From the NCBI GenBank assembly GCA_019188255.1, contig JAETXT010000009.1:2728001-2792000 (forward strand): DNA of 64,000 nt, read 5' to 3'. Below the pieces are notes generated by a model. The model did no database searches and was not told the DNA's origin. It was given only the letters and a program-made list of their open reading frames with translations. This DNA is from Verticillium longisporum (lineage: Eukaryota; Ascomycota; Sordariomycetes; Glomerellales; Plectosphaerellaceae). The position numbers were made by a program, and so were the translations under genes. The stretch's first letter is position 1, and each line of letters begins with the position of its first letter. Shown here in pieces: positions 1 to 12,093 of the stretch.

Positions 1-348
1 GGCAGATGCTCCTGCAGAACAGCCCTGATGTCCGTTGGCTCTGTGTCGCCTATAGCCTTGAATTTCTCTTTCGACGTGATCTGGACGTGAGGGCGCATGT
101 CGTTGGCGGAGTAGCGAAGGTTGATCTTGAGACCCTTGTAGCCAAAGATCTGCTCCTCATTACCGAAGATGGGATATGTGAATCTCGGATTGAACGTGGC
201 GATCGCTTTGAGGCCCGCATCGGTCGGCCTGACGAGGCCGATGTTCAGGGCGTCATTGGCATTCGCCGACCCTGCGGCGTGAGGCGGTTAGCGCAAGCAG
301 GAAGGTGCATTTGGGGACATGCGACGTACATTCACCCTCCTCGGCCAT
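1..348 (-). CDS. HAT1: Histone acetyltransferase type B catalytic subunit, N-terminal part (5' end of gene, cut by window edge)
   Basis: Hat1 acetylates newly made histone H4 (K5/K12) with its partner Hat2 before chromatin assembly. On the minus strand the ATG is at 348-346. A 13-nt first exon (348-336) is followed by a 64-bp intron (335-272, GTGAAT donor, CTAAC branch point, GCAG acceptor), and the second exon runs off the left edge. The spliced start reads MAEEGSANANDALNI and continues into the Hat1 N-terminal signature, with FTYPIFGNEEQIFGYKGLKI followed by a stretch resembling NLRYSANDMRPHVQI. These match the yeast and human Hat1 N-terminal domain. About 94 residues are visible; the GNAT acetyltransferase domain lies outside the window. 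The tiny first exon is inferred from frame and splice signals. Family assignment is firm. Confidence 0.88.
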
Positions 349-1777
349 GACGAATCGAGGAAGAAAGCTCTTGTTGATTGAAGCTGTATGTTGAAGCGCT
401 TGTCTTAGCAGCGATAGCAGGTGCGACGTAAGGGAGTTTGGGTGGGCTTTGCTGCAGCAGGAATGGGTGGACGACCTAGAAAACGAAGCTCGCGATCTTG
501 AGGTTGCAATCGCGACGCGGTCGCGACGTGTCGAGGACCAGGGATAAAGTGGTTTCTGCTGATGTAAGGCAGTCCCCGTGGATCGAGAAGCTGGAAGCCC
601 CGGTCAAACAGAAGCTCTGAAGGCATCTGGTACTGCGCTAATTTTCTCGCCTAACATTCTTACACAGTACCTACCTAGGTAGGCTGGTACATCTTGGGCG
701 ACCGCCATCCTGCTGTGCGGGCCGCCAGCACTGTCCTTCAGCGATCTCTGCACCCCGCTGGGCGATGCTTGAGACAATGCCACAAGGGGTCTTGAAGTCA
801 TGCTTTACCATCGTGGCTTCTATGAGATCGGTTGGCTTTCCAAGACCAGATTTTTCCTTTTGACAATACCTGCGGCCAGAACTTGCTTGAACATCTAGTG
901 CATCTAGATGTAGATAGATACCTCTTCCTCTCGGGAGCTGGCTCGCTACCAGATGACAGGGATCAAAAGACCGAGCCTTCCCGATGAGGGTGTATGGGCG
1001 GGGGGGGACCAAGGAGCCCGATTGAAGCTTAAGTGTTAATGCCTCCGGCCTACATTGTATCCTGCGAAGCCTATGGGGTTTGAAGCACTTGCTTCGTTGA
1101 TTATGATGAAGGATGGAGGTTGTACATGTGTCAATAACAGAAATGAAGTCTACAGGATGGAGAGCCCGAGTCTACACATTTGCCCTGGCCCAACGCCATG
1201 GGATTTCTAGATCCACGATTTGGATGACATTCGTCACATGGAATCTGGAGGGCAATGTTGGCTGAAATGCCGGCTGAGTTCAATAACGACATAGCGTCAC
1301 TGGTAGCCCCCTTCAATTTGATTGAAAATCATCAACGAAGAGGTTCGAATATCGGCCTTTGGTGCTCCTCTGATCAGTCAAGCTGCGCCTCAGCACAAGA
1401 GGCCCAGTTGTCTCTTGCAGGTCATCTACCTTGATAGACTCGATAGAAGCGAGGCTCCAACGATCCTCCAACGGACATCGAAACGAGTGGGGGTTGGCAT
1501 GGGGGCGTTCGTGGCACTGACTGGCGCTGTCTTGGCTGCAGGGTCCAACGCGCGGTTGCGACCGCTCCAGCCCCGTTTGGGCAAGTCCAGCAGTTCCGAG
1601 TCCCTCAAGGTGTTCCATTCCACAATGCCGCATTGGATCCTACGAGGTACATCATTCTCGAGCTCCCGCCTCTTTTCCTGCTGGCTCGACTGTCCCCAGC
1701 CGTGCTCGATTGTCTCTGCTTCACCTTGACTCAAGTCAATCGACCAGCACCTGCAGCTCATCCGCAGATCCGGCACC
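349..1777. other. Intergenic region between HAT1 and the ZIP transporter gene
   Basis: No reading frame here has recognisable protein character; the short open frames overlap on both strands and lack splice-supported extensions. It holds a palindromic CTACCTAGGTAG motif at 671-682, one of a dispersed family in this window. As HAT1 and the ZIP gene diverge, both promoters should lie here. Confidence 0.5.
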
Positions 1778-3186
1778 ATGGGCGGGCTATTCCTGTTGCT
1801 CGTGCTTTGCGTAGGTACACCCTGAAGTACAACCTCCATTCAAGCCTACGGCAAGATCTAGCGATGCTGACACGAAGTGACAACAGGCTGTCATGGCCGT
1901 CGCGTAAGCCCTCAGTCCCTTTCGAAGCAGCCGCCGTCTTCCGACTTGACTGACCACAGGACGCAGCTCCTTTCTGGCCGGCTCGCTACCTCTCGCCGTC
2001 TCTCTCACTCCATCACAACTCCGACTAATATCGAGCTTGGGCATTGGCATTCTAGTGGGCACATCCATGATTGTCATCATCCCAGAGGGTGTCGAGGCGG
2101 TCGTCGCATCAGGAGTCGGTGCTCATGCGCATGCGCATGCGCACCGTACAAGAGGCCTCGCGCAAGCCCTCAACAGGCGCGGGGAGCTGGGCGTGCGATT
2201 GACGTCAGCAGATGCCGTCACGACCTTCGACAATGATAAGCAAGGCGAGCTGATGGACCATCTTCGAGCCCTGGCGGCGAACGAGGCCCAGCACTACCGA
2301 GTGCTTCCGCGGGATGGGCCGGCAGAACACACCCACGACCACGACCACGCCGGCACAGGCAAAGGCGAGGAACATGCTGGCGAAGAAGAGGGGCCGGAGG
2401 TGTCTGGCTTCCACATCGGGCTGTCCATGGTGCTCGGCTTCGTCCTGATGTTCCTCATTGACAGGATTCCTCGCCATGCGACCGAAGGCCGCGCGAGCGA
2501 GCCGCACGTGCGACACGTCAGTCTCGACAATCTCGGCGCAAACTCAAACGGCGACGCGGAAGCGGATGGCTTTCTCGGTGGCCTAACGCAGCCGTCGAAG
2601 GATCCGCGCAGCTTTGCGACGACAATCGGCTTGGTGATTCATGCATGCGCCGATGGCATCGCCATGGGCGCGGGCGCGACGACCTCAGACACGCAGCTAG
2701 GCCTCATCATCTTCATTGCCATCATGCTCCACAAGGCCCCGGCCGCCTTTGGCTTGTCGTCGGTTCTGCTGAAGCAGGGGCTCTCTAAGCGGGCTGCTCG
2801 GACGCATCTGATCGTCTTCAGCCTGGCTGCGCCGTTTGGTGCTCTCTCCACGTGGGCTATCATCACCGTGCTTGGCGGTGGGCAGCTCGACGGCCCGTCG
2901 GGAAAGTGGTGGACCGGCATGCTCCTGTTGTTTTCTGCCGGCACCTTCCTGTGAGTACCAAACCAGCGGCCAGAAGCTGACCATGGTCCATGACACTGAC
3001 AAGCAGTCCAGGTACGTTGCAATGCATGCCATGCAGGACGGCGATGGCGGTCACCAACATGGCTCCGCTGGCTACGCAGAGGCTGGCGCCAGTGGCCAGC
3101 CGAAGCCGCAGATGCGTGACACGCTGGTGACTGTTGTTGGGATGCTACTGCCCCTACTAACGCAGTTCGGTCACCATCACCACTGA
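1778..3186 (+). CDS. ZIP-family zinc/metal transporter (SLC39A9/ZIP9-like)
   Basis: ZIP proteins carry Zn2+ or related metals into the cytosol across secretory-pathway, vacuolar or plasma membranes. Four exons are inferred: 1778-1810, 1887-1903 (only 17 nt), 1967-2950 and 3012-3186, giving 402 aa in one frame. The start reads MGGLFLLLVLCAVMAVASFL, then AGSLPLAVSLTPSQLRLISS and LGIGILVGTSMIVIIPEGVE, the ZIP9-type first three helices. Metal-binding helix motifs follow: VIHACADGIAMGAG (TM4) and MLHKAPAAFGLSS (TM5, HK replacing the HE pair). The loop between TM3 and TM4 is rich in His, Asp and Glu (HAHAHAH and HTHDHDHAG), and the protein ends in four His, as in many ZIPs. The intron 2 acceptor was chosen at 1966 rather than 1959 because only that keeps the frame. 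ZIP9-like family membership is clear; substrate is inferred. Confidence 0.9.
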
Positions 3187-6100
3187 ACACGGGAATGTCG
3201 ATGGCCAAAAGGTTAGCGTTTTTGGTTGGGTGACAAAGAAGGCCTGGAAGTCCAATGTTTCACGATCGCAACGATACCACTTTGCTCGATGTACAGTACC
3301 CCCAAAGGTGGAGGAGGTACCGGGGTTTAAATGCGCAAAAGTAAAGTCTTTCCCCATCCGTACAATTGTACCCATCAAGTGCTGCCACGGAAGAGGAAAG
3401 CACGCCAAACGTGAACAGGTAATGGACAGGCCTGATGCGAGCCCGTGACAACTATGCGGTACCTCTTGGTCGACAGACGATGGCTGCTGCCAAAACCAAT
3501 CTCCGAAGACCGAACGAAGCGCCCGTAGTATACGGCCCAAGGTTTGGGTCGGGATCATCTTGGGTGACATGATCGCCAGATAGTACAAAACATCAGACAA
3601 CGACGCTCAAAGACATTGGCGCAACACGCAGCACATGGCCTACCCTCGAGTCTACGGTCGAGTGCCGTACCCGACTTCCCGGTCGAACCTCTACCGCACA
3701 CCCTGTCGTGTATGTTACATTGTCATTTTCCCAGGGTTCACTCCTCGGAACTCCTTCCCATGATCCCAGCCCACGATGCCTACCCATCGCTTTCCTACAG
3801 GGCGGACGGGCCTTTCTAGAAGTCAGCGCATGAATGATCGCCGTCTCACCATACGAAAGCATCCGTCTTGAGATGACTGACGACCAGAGGAAATTTTCCA
3901 GACCGCCAGCCTTGGGGCGTGCTTGCGCCGGGTGCACTGAAAGGAACGGGACGAGGGTATGGTGAAGTCAGCAGCGGTCACTCGTCACTCGTCACTCGTC
4001 ACTCGAGCGGTCCTCGATGCTCGTGACGGACGGACCCTGACCGCGTGCCGCACCCAGGTCTCTTGTGTCAACTAAGCGGAGACGGGTAGCATCTGAGGCG
4101 GCAAAGCCACCCGGGACTCTGCACAGATGCGACCCGTTTTACATGCCCAGCAGGGCTGTGAAGCACCATGTACATGTACATGTAGTCTCTCGCGAGCGCG
4201 CGAGGGAACACTTGTCAATGGATGGTGCCAGTACCTTGCGTGGCGGAATAGGCCGCGGGACATGCAAAGAGAGGGAGGCAGTGGACGCAGGTTTGCACCC
4301 AGATGGGCCAGGCATGCGCAGGACGGTCCATTTTCCATTTTTCTTTTCTCCGTCTCTGGCCGTGTTTGGCCTGTTTGCCTGTCAAGCGACTTCACAAAGA
4401 GCAATCCGGTGGGGATCGTGGTCAAGCTGGGCGTCCAAGGCTCCTGGGTTTGAAACGAGGGGGTGCGAACGAGGGGTTTGGAGCACGGTCCCTTGGCTCA
4501 CCTTGGGCTCAGGGGGATTCGGTGGGTACCTACCTAGGTACCTCAGGTACCTAGGCACATGCTCACTGGCGAGGGAAGTAAACGAATGTACCCACGTTAA
4601 ACCCCCTACCTAGCAAGCCCAGGCACTCACCTTTACCATCTTCCTCGCCAGGCCAGTATCAGCCTTGGGTGCATGAAGGGCGGGACGGGTGATGGGAGGG
4701 GTGGGCGGGTGATCCCTCGCTTCGCCATGCACAGGCAGCACAGGGACGGTATCTATATTGGTACGTGGTACAGCACATTGGCAAACGCATGGGGCTGCTC
4801 TGCCCGTGCGGGCCCCCGTTGATCGGAAGATGCAATGTGATCCAGACCTTGTTTAGCGCCGTCGTTGACCTACAGGAACAGATCCATCTCTCCAAGTGTG
4901 CGACTTCAAATCTAGTATTCATGAGTTTGTCTTGAGGCTCTCAGGCTGTTCTACCGGCGCTGCGACTTGCTTTGAAATGGGGTATCCTGCTTTTGGGGGC
5001 CCAGGGAGCCTGGCTTGCCAACGAGTCATCTAGGCCGACGCAGTCGTCGCTGTCACCGCAGCACCGACGTCATTCCAGTCCACCCTTGATCGGGCTGGAA
5101 CGTCAACTGAGTGGCACCAAGCGCCCACTAGTAGACCAGCCGCCGCCAGAGACCCTGCAGCACGCGCACACTGTCGCTCGGCTGTGAGGTGAGGTGAAGT
5201 TGGGGTAGGTAGGTACCTAGGGTACCTAGGTAATAAGGTAGGTACAGAACGAGGGTGCTGCTTTGTTTGTCGGCCACAGGATCGGACGCGGACGGATCGA
5301 TCCAGGACCGCACAAGGAACGAGCTTACGAGCCAGGAAATGAACGATCGATATTTATTGCCAGTAGATTAAGGCCCAACAGAGGGAGACGACGGGCGACC
5401 GCCAATGTTGCTTTTGTCAGAAATAAGCCTGCCCTGTGTTTGCTGAAGAACTATTGATCATCGAGGATACCACGCCGCCATGCAGCCCTCGCGTCAACAT
5501 GTGTGAAGACTGGCCCTGCCCACCTGAATGAAGCCAAGGACATTCTGGCAATGGAGCACACACAGGTCTGCCAAGAGACATGCAGTCAATGGGTCGTCAA
5601 GATGAAGTTTCCACGCCACAAGACCCTGCGAGCCGGACTGGACCAGTCCGATGCGATCTGACCCCCATTCTGAGCTTCAGGCGAGGCGTGGTCGGTAGCG
5701 CACCGCAGGGTAAGCCCTTCCGCCGGGCGGCATGACCACTAGGGCACTACAAGTACAACTCGTCGATGCTCAAGAGGTACCCGCATCTCCACCTGATTCG
5801 AGGCAACTCTGGAGGTATTTCCTTAGTGCGGCCAGGTACTCGAATCGTCGCCCAAGGGACTACTGGGTGCTGCATGTGGACTTGCGGCGGACTTTACAGG
5901 GCCTCGCCTCTCCAAATCCACCCCCCCAAGGCCCCCCGAGGAATGGAAGGCCCCTGGCGCCAGGCCTTTATTGGATCGCTCCCCGCCTGGATGCCAGCCG
6001 CCGTCCCCCCATCTCCATCCTTTCACCTCCATTTCCATCTTCATCGGCCGTCCCTCGACTCCCTCTGCGTCCCTGCTCCCGTCTACCGTCGCCCTGCCCT

Positions 6101-6695
6101 CGCCCACTACCGACATCCTCGACAACCAAGGGCCAGCGCCACAAAGGACGGGCACCACAGCAAAAGGGACTTTCCCTGGTCGGATCTCACAGCTACATCA
6201 CGTCGTCCTGTAATCAACTCGTTCTTATAGTACGACGACCAGCGACCGTCCTTTCACCCATTCCACCGTCGTTTCGTCTCCGTCTGGACAGGCCTGATTT
6301 GTCGCCCGACCCCCCAGTCTCCTCCTCATATACACACTCTTCTTGGGCACCACCCACCCTCGAGTCGATTGGTCTGAATCACCGTACGGGATTCCCTCGA
6401 TTCAGAAAGACTCGGCCACCCTGCGCGGCGTTTGCAGTCTCAAAGTAACGCCAACGAACGTCATCGAACCCTGCCTGTCACTCTGAACCCTTCCATACCA
6501 ACTGCTCTCCGCATTTACTTGGCCTCCCTAGACCTGGTGATGTTCATCATTGCCGTAAAAGGTTCTTCTACTTCTTCCCGCCAATCCTCTACGCCTTGAA
6601 GAGAGACTCGACATCTCTTGGTCGACGTCCTACGACCCGAGGTTCAGCAACGCCCCTCCCCCCCCCAACCAGACACGACAGCCATCGTCTCCGAC
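3187..6695. other. Long intergenic region and probable C/T-rich 5' leader of the F-box/WD40 gene
   Basis: I see no gene with recognisable protein features in these 3.5 kb. It contains a 7-bp tandem repeat (3978-4005), a TGTACATG repeat (4167-4184) and two clusters of GGTACCTAGG-type palindromes (4525-4555 and 5204-5244). From about 5900 the plus strand becomes strongly C- and T-rich, as is usual for promoters and leaders of filamentous ascomycete genes. The open frames there are low-complexity Pro/Ser/Arg strings. Confidence 0.5.
3978..4005. repeat. Tandem repeat, four perfect copies of 7-bp TCACTCG
   Basis: Read directly: TCACTCG occurs four times without interruption, in an intergenic region far from either flanking gene. 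No function is visible. Confidence 0.9.
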
Positions 6696-8960
6696 ATGGC
6701 AGGCTACGGTCGACCATTGAGCTTCTCTGAGAGACGAGGAAGCCAGCTGAGCGAAGATTTGACCTTGAACACAAGCAACGGCATGGGGCCAAGCGAGCGT
6801 GCGGACAAGATGCCACAGCGACTTGGTCACATCCGCGGGCCCCCGACTCCCAGCATGCCCACGCCTGCCACAGACTACGATCAGCAGCTCACAGGGTCTC
6901 CGCCGCCACCGCCGACCCCTGCAGCCTCTCCGGGTCCTTCTCACGGTCAACTCGACTGGAGCGATGCCGCCGATGACGAGGATTTCTTCCTCGCAAAAGT
7001 GCGCCAACATTTCAAGGCCGCGTCTGCACCGCAGCGGACGAGGATTCTCGGCGACCTGCTCAATCTCTGCACAAGTCAGCAGCTCAGCTTTGTTCACCAG
7101 TTTGTCAGCCCGCTGTTGAAGAAGGATCCATTTACCAGTCTCCCTGACGAGCTCTGTCTTCGAGTAAGAGGACCTTCCTCCTTGCCCCCTCCTTGTGCCG
7201 ACGAAGGTACATGACTAATTCGCTCTGTCTCGCATGTAGGTTCTCTCATTTATCGACGATCCGAAAGTCCTCGCTCGTGCCTCACAAGTCTCAAATCGGT
7301 GGCGAGATCTCCTCTCGGATGACCTTACGTGGAAGAACCTCTGCGACAAACACAACTATAGCACAGAAGAGGAAGACAGTCCGACACAGCAGAGCCCCAC
7401 ACATGCCGCCCGTCAGCACCACGAATCACATGCAGGCCCCAGCCGCCGCGAGTCGATGGCGGCATCGAGCACTCCTCACGATTTACAAACCAGCAGCCCC
7501 GGGAACCGACGACCGAGGATCAGAACATACAGGTCGCATTTCAAACAAAAACACCAGGTCGAAATGGCTTGGAGGAACGGTGGAACGCACATCACCCGAA
7601 ACATCACGCAAGAGGGTGGTGTGGTCACGAGTCTTCATTTGACCTCCAAATACATCATCGTTGCACTGGACAATGCCAAGATCCATGTTTTCGACGCGCA
7701 GGGAAACGCACTGCGGACTTTGCAAGGACACGTTATGGGCGTGTGGGCAATGGTTCCCTGGGATGACATCCTGGTCAGCGGCGGATGTGATCGTGACGTC
7801 CGAGTGTGGGATCTGACAACTGGGTAAGCGAATCGCCATGTGTCTAGAGTGTTGCTCAGCTAACTTGCATAGTGCCTGTTCCCACACATTACGGGGTCAC
7901 ACGTCAACTGTTCGATGCTTAAAAATGTCGGACGCCAACACGGCTATTTCGGGGTCGCGCGATACGACACTCAGAGTTTGGGATATTCGGACGGGCCTGT
8001 GCAGAAACGTCCTGGTCGGACACGGTGCTAGCGTCAGGTGTCTAGAGATCCACGGAGATACTGTTGTATCTGGCAGTTACGATACCATGGCCAAGGTCTG
8101 GAGCATCTCGGAAGGCAGATGTATCCAAACGTTGCAAGGACATTTCAGCCAGATTTACGCCATTGCTTTCGATGGCAAGCGGGTCGTCACCGGCAGTCTC
8201 GACACCAACGTCCGCATCTGGGATCCTCGCACAGCGTAAGTATCTGGCCCCAGTGGGGACTGCGAGGCTGTATGCTGACACGAACCTAGCGAATGTCTTG
8301 CCATTTTGCAGGGCCACACTAGTCTTGTGGGACAACTCCAGATGCGCGGCGACACCTTGGTCACCGGCGGCTCCGACGGCTCCGTCCGCGTGTGGTCGCT
8401 CCAGCGCATGTGCCCCATTCACCGACTGGCGGCCCACGATAACAGCGTCACGTCTTTGCAGTTTGATGAGGCTCGAGGTGTCAGTGGCGGAGGCGACGGC
8501 CGGGTTAAGATCTGGGACGTCAAGACGGGCCATCTGATTCGTGAGCTCATCGCGCAGGGCGAGGCGGTCTGGAGGGTCGCGTTTGAAGACGAGAAGTGCG
8601 TCGCTTTGGCACTGCGCCATGGAAGAACAATCATGGAGGTACGTTCGTTGTGATCATGGCCGTTTGCTCCCCCCACTGAATTATTCTGACTGTTTGCTTC
8701 AGGTCTGGTCCTTCTCACCGCCTGCCGAGGAGGCCAGTTCGTACGACCGGCCGTTGTCTCTTCAACAGAGAGCTGCCTCGGAAGCTTCACGAAAGTCGTC
8801 GAATGCGTTGCAGCTCGATCTCAGGAGCACGCAATCACAGGCATCCATCGTCGGCCCACCGCGTGACACTCCGGGCGGGTCGGACATTGACATGGGGGAT
8901 GCCGGCCCATCGACGGCGCCCGCGCAAAGCGGCAATCTCACCTTCTTTCACGATGACTGA
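6696..8960 (+). CDS. F-box/WD40-repeat protein, Cdc4/Pop1/FBXW7 type (SCF ubiquitin-ligase substrate receptor)
   Basis: Such proteins bind Skp1 through the F-box and recognise phosphorylated targets through a WD40 propeller, sending them to SCF-dependent ubiquitination. Five exons (6696-7163, 7240-7823, 7873-8235, 8290-8638, 8703-8960) splice in frame to 673 aa. After a disordered Pro-rich N-terminus, residues about 105-150 are predicted helical. The F-box follows: DPFTSLPDELCLR joins across intron 1 to VLSFIDDPKVLARASQVSNR and WRDLLSDDLTWKNLC. From about residue 225, WD repeats appear with typical GH...WD endings: VSGGCDRDVRVWDL, ISGSRDTTLRVWDI, VSGSYDTMAKVWSI, VTGSLDTNVRIWDP, VTGGSDGSVRVWSL and VSGGGDGRVKIWDV. 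Introns fall between repeats. The C-terminus is disordered. The Cdc4/Pop1 assignment is favoured over Met30/SconB by the GCDRDVRVWD and LRGHTSTVRCL blades, but the exact orthologue is not certain. Confidence 0.9.
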
Positions 8961-9962
8961 GATGGTCGACGCCAGAGAGATGCAGATGCTCCGACGGCGA
9001 GCAGATGCTCCGACGGCGAGCAGATGCTCCGACGGCGAGCAGATGCTTCGACGGCGACAGCTTTCACATAATGGGAGGCACGGAGGAGGACTGACATACA
9101 GCAAAGCCAACCAAGTAGATGGGCTCGCAGTGAGAGGCACGTGGCATCAACGGGTTACGGGGATATCAGGGAAACATCAGGGAATATTGCACAAAGGAAC
9201 ATCAAGGGCCAGGAGCCACGATATGGCATGTTATGGCGTTGGAGGATCACTTATCAGCATCCCGCGATCAGGGGCATGGTCAGACAGCATCATCGGTTGG
9301 CTGGGCGTCTGCGTGGTTCACTGAACGAACCCCGGGGTTCAGGGTGGCCAAGGGGCGAAGAGAACAGGGTGCGACTCCAAAGAAGGCCGAGAGTTGCTAT
9401 TTATCATTGAGCCACCAGGTAGTTTTTGCTCTCTTGCTTCTTCTACTTCTGACTGCGTTTGGGACATGGTCTGCAGCGCATACTCGCGATACCCCAATCT
9501 AGACAATTACCAAAACCTACCTGGCCACAGCGCAGTATCGATGCTGATATTGAGAGCGTTGGTACGTAGTCAGTCGCATGAAGACAAGTGCGTCCCGTCC
9601 GCAATCAACCCGAAGCAGGCTGAGTGGCTCCTCTCGGGCGAGGTCGGGAGGCAGCAGCTGTGGCTGGAGATGCTGAGATGTGTGGCGTCGCCCACCACTC
9701 GGAGGCTGTTTCCCAATAATCCCGTTGGGCGGAGCAACAGATAACGGGTCCGCTAACCAGACAGAGCCTAGCCTCCTTCAACAACCAGCTCCCTTCCCAA
9801 CACCGCGATTTTTCGGAGCTTGACACAGCGAGCGATAATAATTTGAGTCTCCAAGTCTCCATCCATCTCGACCACACCTTCCCCCCCCCGCCTCCTCCGT
9901 GACCGCGACCACCCCGAATCTCCTTTTTCCAGCATCACAGGAGGCTCATCTCATCGCACACG
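8961..9962. other. Intergenic region between the F-box/WD40 gene and PDA1
   Basis: Apart from the 19-bp minisatellite at its start (8982-9057) I see no gene. The last 130 bp before the PDA1 ATG are C-rich and include a run of Cs (about 9880-9890), as in other leaders here. Confidence 0.5.
8982..9057. repeat. Minisatellite, four 19-bp units directly after the F-box/WD40 stop codon
   Basis: The unit GCAGATGCTCCGACGGCGA occurs four times head to tail. The first three are identical and the fourth differs at one base (CTT for CTC). It starts 21 bp past the stop codon at 8958-8960, so it probably lies in the 3' UTR. Confidence 0.95.
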
Positions 9963-11411
9963 ATGTTCTCCCGTGCGCTCAGGCTGAACCGTGCGGTGCC
10001 GCTGCGCGCCCGCGCCCCGGCGCCTTCTGTCGCTGCCTCTCGGTTCGTCACCACCGACGCCGCCTCTGCGACATTGCAGAAGGGCGTCCCCGAGGTGAGA
10101 CTCCGGACGTGACGGGATTGATGCAGCAGAGCGTGAAAACTGACGAGGCTCCGCAGTCCGATGATGAGGCTTTCTCCATCCAGCTGAGCGATGAGAGCTT
10201 CGAGACGTACGAGCTCGACCCCCCGCCATACACCCTCGAGGTCACCAAGAAGGAGCTGAAGCAGATGTACCAGGACATGGTTACCGTCAGGTGAGGCATA
10301 CCGCACCAACGGCCAATGGGTCGACGCCGCTCTGTCTGGGGGCATCAAGTGACTGACAGGAGATTTTTCCCAACAGACAACTCGAGATGGCCGCCGATCG
10401 CCTGTACAAGGAGAAGAAGATTCGCGGTTTCTGCCATCTGTCCACCGGACAGGAGGCTGTTGCCATTGGCATTGAGCACGCCCTGACCAAGGAGGACGAC
10501 ATCATCACAGCCTACCGATGCCACGGCTTCGCCTACATGCGCGGTGGCACCGTCCGCTCCATCATTGGCGAGCTTCTCGGCCGCCGTGAGGGTATTGCGT
10601 ACGGCAAGGGCGGCTCCATGCACATGTTCGCCAAGAACTTCTACGGCGGCAACGGCATTGTCGGTGCCCAGGTGCCCGTCGGTGCCGGTCTCGCTTTCGC
10701 CCACAAGTACAATGGTCGCAAGAACGCCAGTGTCATCCTCTACGGTGACGGCGCCAGCAACCAGGGTCAGGTCTTTGAGGCCTTCAACATGGCCAAGCTG
10801 TGGAACCTCCCTGCTCTGTTCGGCTGCGAGAGTAAGTTGCATCTTGTTTTTCTGATTCTTCTAAAGCGCTGCATGGAGCAATGACGGCTGACACTTCCGC
10901 AGACAACAAGTACGGTATGGGCACTGCCGCCAACCGGTCTTCGGCCCTCACGGACTACTACAAGCGTGGCCAGTACATCCCCGGTCTCAAGGTCAACGGC
11001 ATGGACGCCCTCGCTGTCCGCGCCGCTGTCAAGTACGGCAAGGAGTACACCCAGGCCGAGAACGGCCCTCTTGTCCTCGAGTACGTCACCTACCGGTACG
11101 GTGGCCACAGCATGTCCGACCCCGGCACCACGTACCGCACCCGTGAGGAGATCCAGCGCATGAGGTCGACCAACGACCCCATTGCCGGCCTCAAGCAGAA
11201 GATTCTCGACTGGGGCGTCGTCACCGAGGACGAGCTCAAGGCCATTGACAAGGAGGCCCGCAGCCACGTCAACGAGGAGGTCGCCATCGCCGAGGCCATG
11301 GCCGTTCCCGAGGCCACCCCCAAGATCCTCTTCGAGGACATCTACGTCCGCGGCTCCGAGCCCCAGTTCATCCGTGGTCGCACCCCCGACGAGGCCTTCT
11401 ACTTCAACTAA
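9963..11411 (+). CDS. PDA1: Pyruvate dehydrogenase E1 component, alpha subunit, mitochondrial
   Basis: With E1 beta and thiamine pyrophosphate it decarboxylates pyruvate in the mitochondrial matrix, the first step of the PDH complex. Four exons (9963-10094, 10157-10290, 10377-10831, 10903-11411) give 409 aa. The N-terminus ([20 protein letters not shown]) is Arg-rich and lacks acidic residues, as expected of a mitochondrial presequence. The TPP-binding motif begins at about residue 212 ([15 protein letters not shown]) and ends with ENNKYGMG about 30 residues later, with its NN pair split by intron 3. The phosphorylation loop [14 protein letters not shown] is at about 305-318, containing the serine that PDH kinase phosphorylates in eukaryotes. 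Length and sequence are typical of the family throughout. The identification is firm; introns were fixed by frame and splice signals. Confidence 0.97.
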
Positions 11412-12093
11412 AGAAAACACCGCGACCTCCTCCGAGGGGGCCCAGTCCTTTGGCGTGACACCTAATCGTTGTAACTGGCCGAACCGAACCCTGTTCCTCG
11501 TTTGTATATTACCTGCTAGTTAAAGGCAATTCGGATCGAATTGAACATGATTGAGACGGGACGGAATCCTGCTATCAAATATGAATTTCTTTCTGTCGCG
11601 TGAGATGCTCCATTCGTACATGTCCAATTCTGTCGTTCCTGAGGCACCCAGTCATGCTAGAGCCGCCTTTTTAAAAAAAAAAAAAAAGTACCTTGTACCT
11701 CTCACAGGGCTGAGGGGGCCCAGGCAAGCCAGGTTACCTAGGTAAGGTACCTTAGGTAGGTACCTGGTTTAGGTCCCTGAAAGTGATATGCAGCTAAGAG
11801 GGTCTCAGTTCGCGTCTGGACCCAACTCAATTAACGCGATGCTGCCTATCGAAAGCGCGTCATGCTCGGCCCAGACGATCCTACCTCCCTCCCGCCGCCG
11901 CCGCAGTGAACCTCTGATCCCACCTCTGGCACCGCCGCCCCTCTGGTCCCTCAAGTTGCACGTTGGCTGCCTAGACCAGCCTCCAGGCCCGTTCAAAAAG
12001 CAAGCCGTCACCGTGGCGCACCGTCTGCTCTCCCGACCGCCTCGTCTCTTCCTCTCCACACTCGTCGCCGCCGCGAACCGAAGAGCGCTCGCC
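11412..12093. other. Intergenic region between PDA1 and DNA ligase I
   Basis: Contains a 15-base A tract (11673-11687) and a cluster of the dispersed palindromic motif (11732-11766, with TTACCTAGGTAAGG then TACCTTAGGTAGGTACC). No gene is visible. The end presumably holds the ligase promoter. Confidence 0.5.

Noticed and set aside
1341..1360. GGTTCGAATAT resembling a tRNA B box
   Set aside because: No A box at proper distance and no cloverleaf; no other convincing tRNA seen in the window.
3978..4005. TCACTCG array as a CRISPR-like or telomeric repeat
   Set aside because: Only four 7-bp units without spacers, and it is not the TTAGGG telomere unit; an ordinary microsatellite.
5732..6448. 238-aa plus-strand frame before the F-box/WD40 gene
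   Set aside because: Pro/Ser/Arg-rich in C/T-rich leader DNA, alternative frames equally open, no domain.
10345..11420. Minus-strand frames opposite PDA1 exons
   Set aside because: Antisense shadows of a firmly identified gene.
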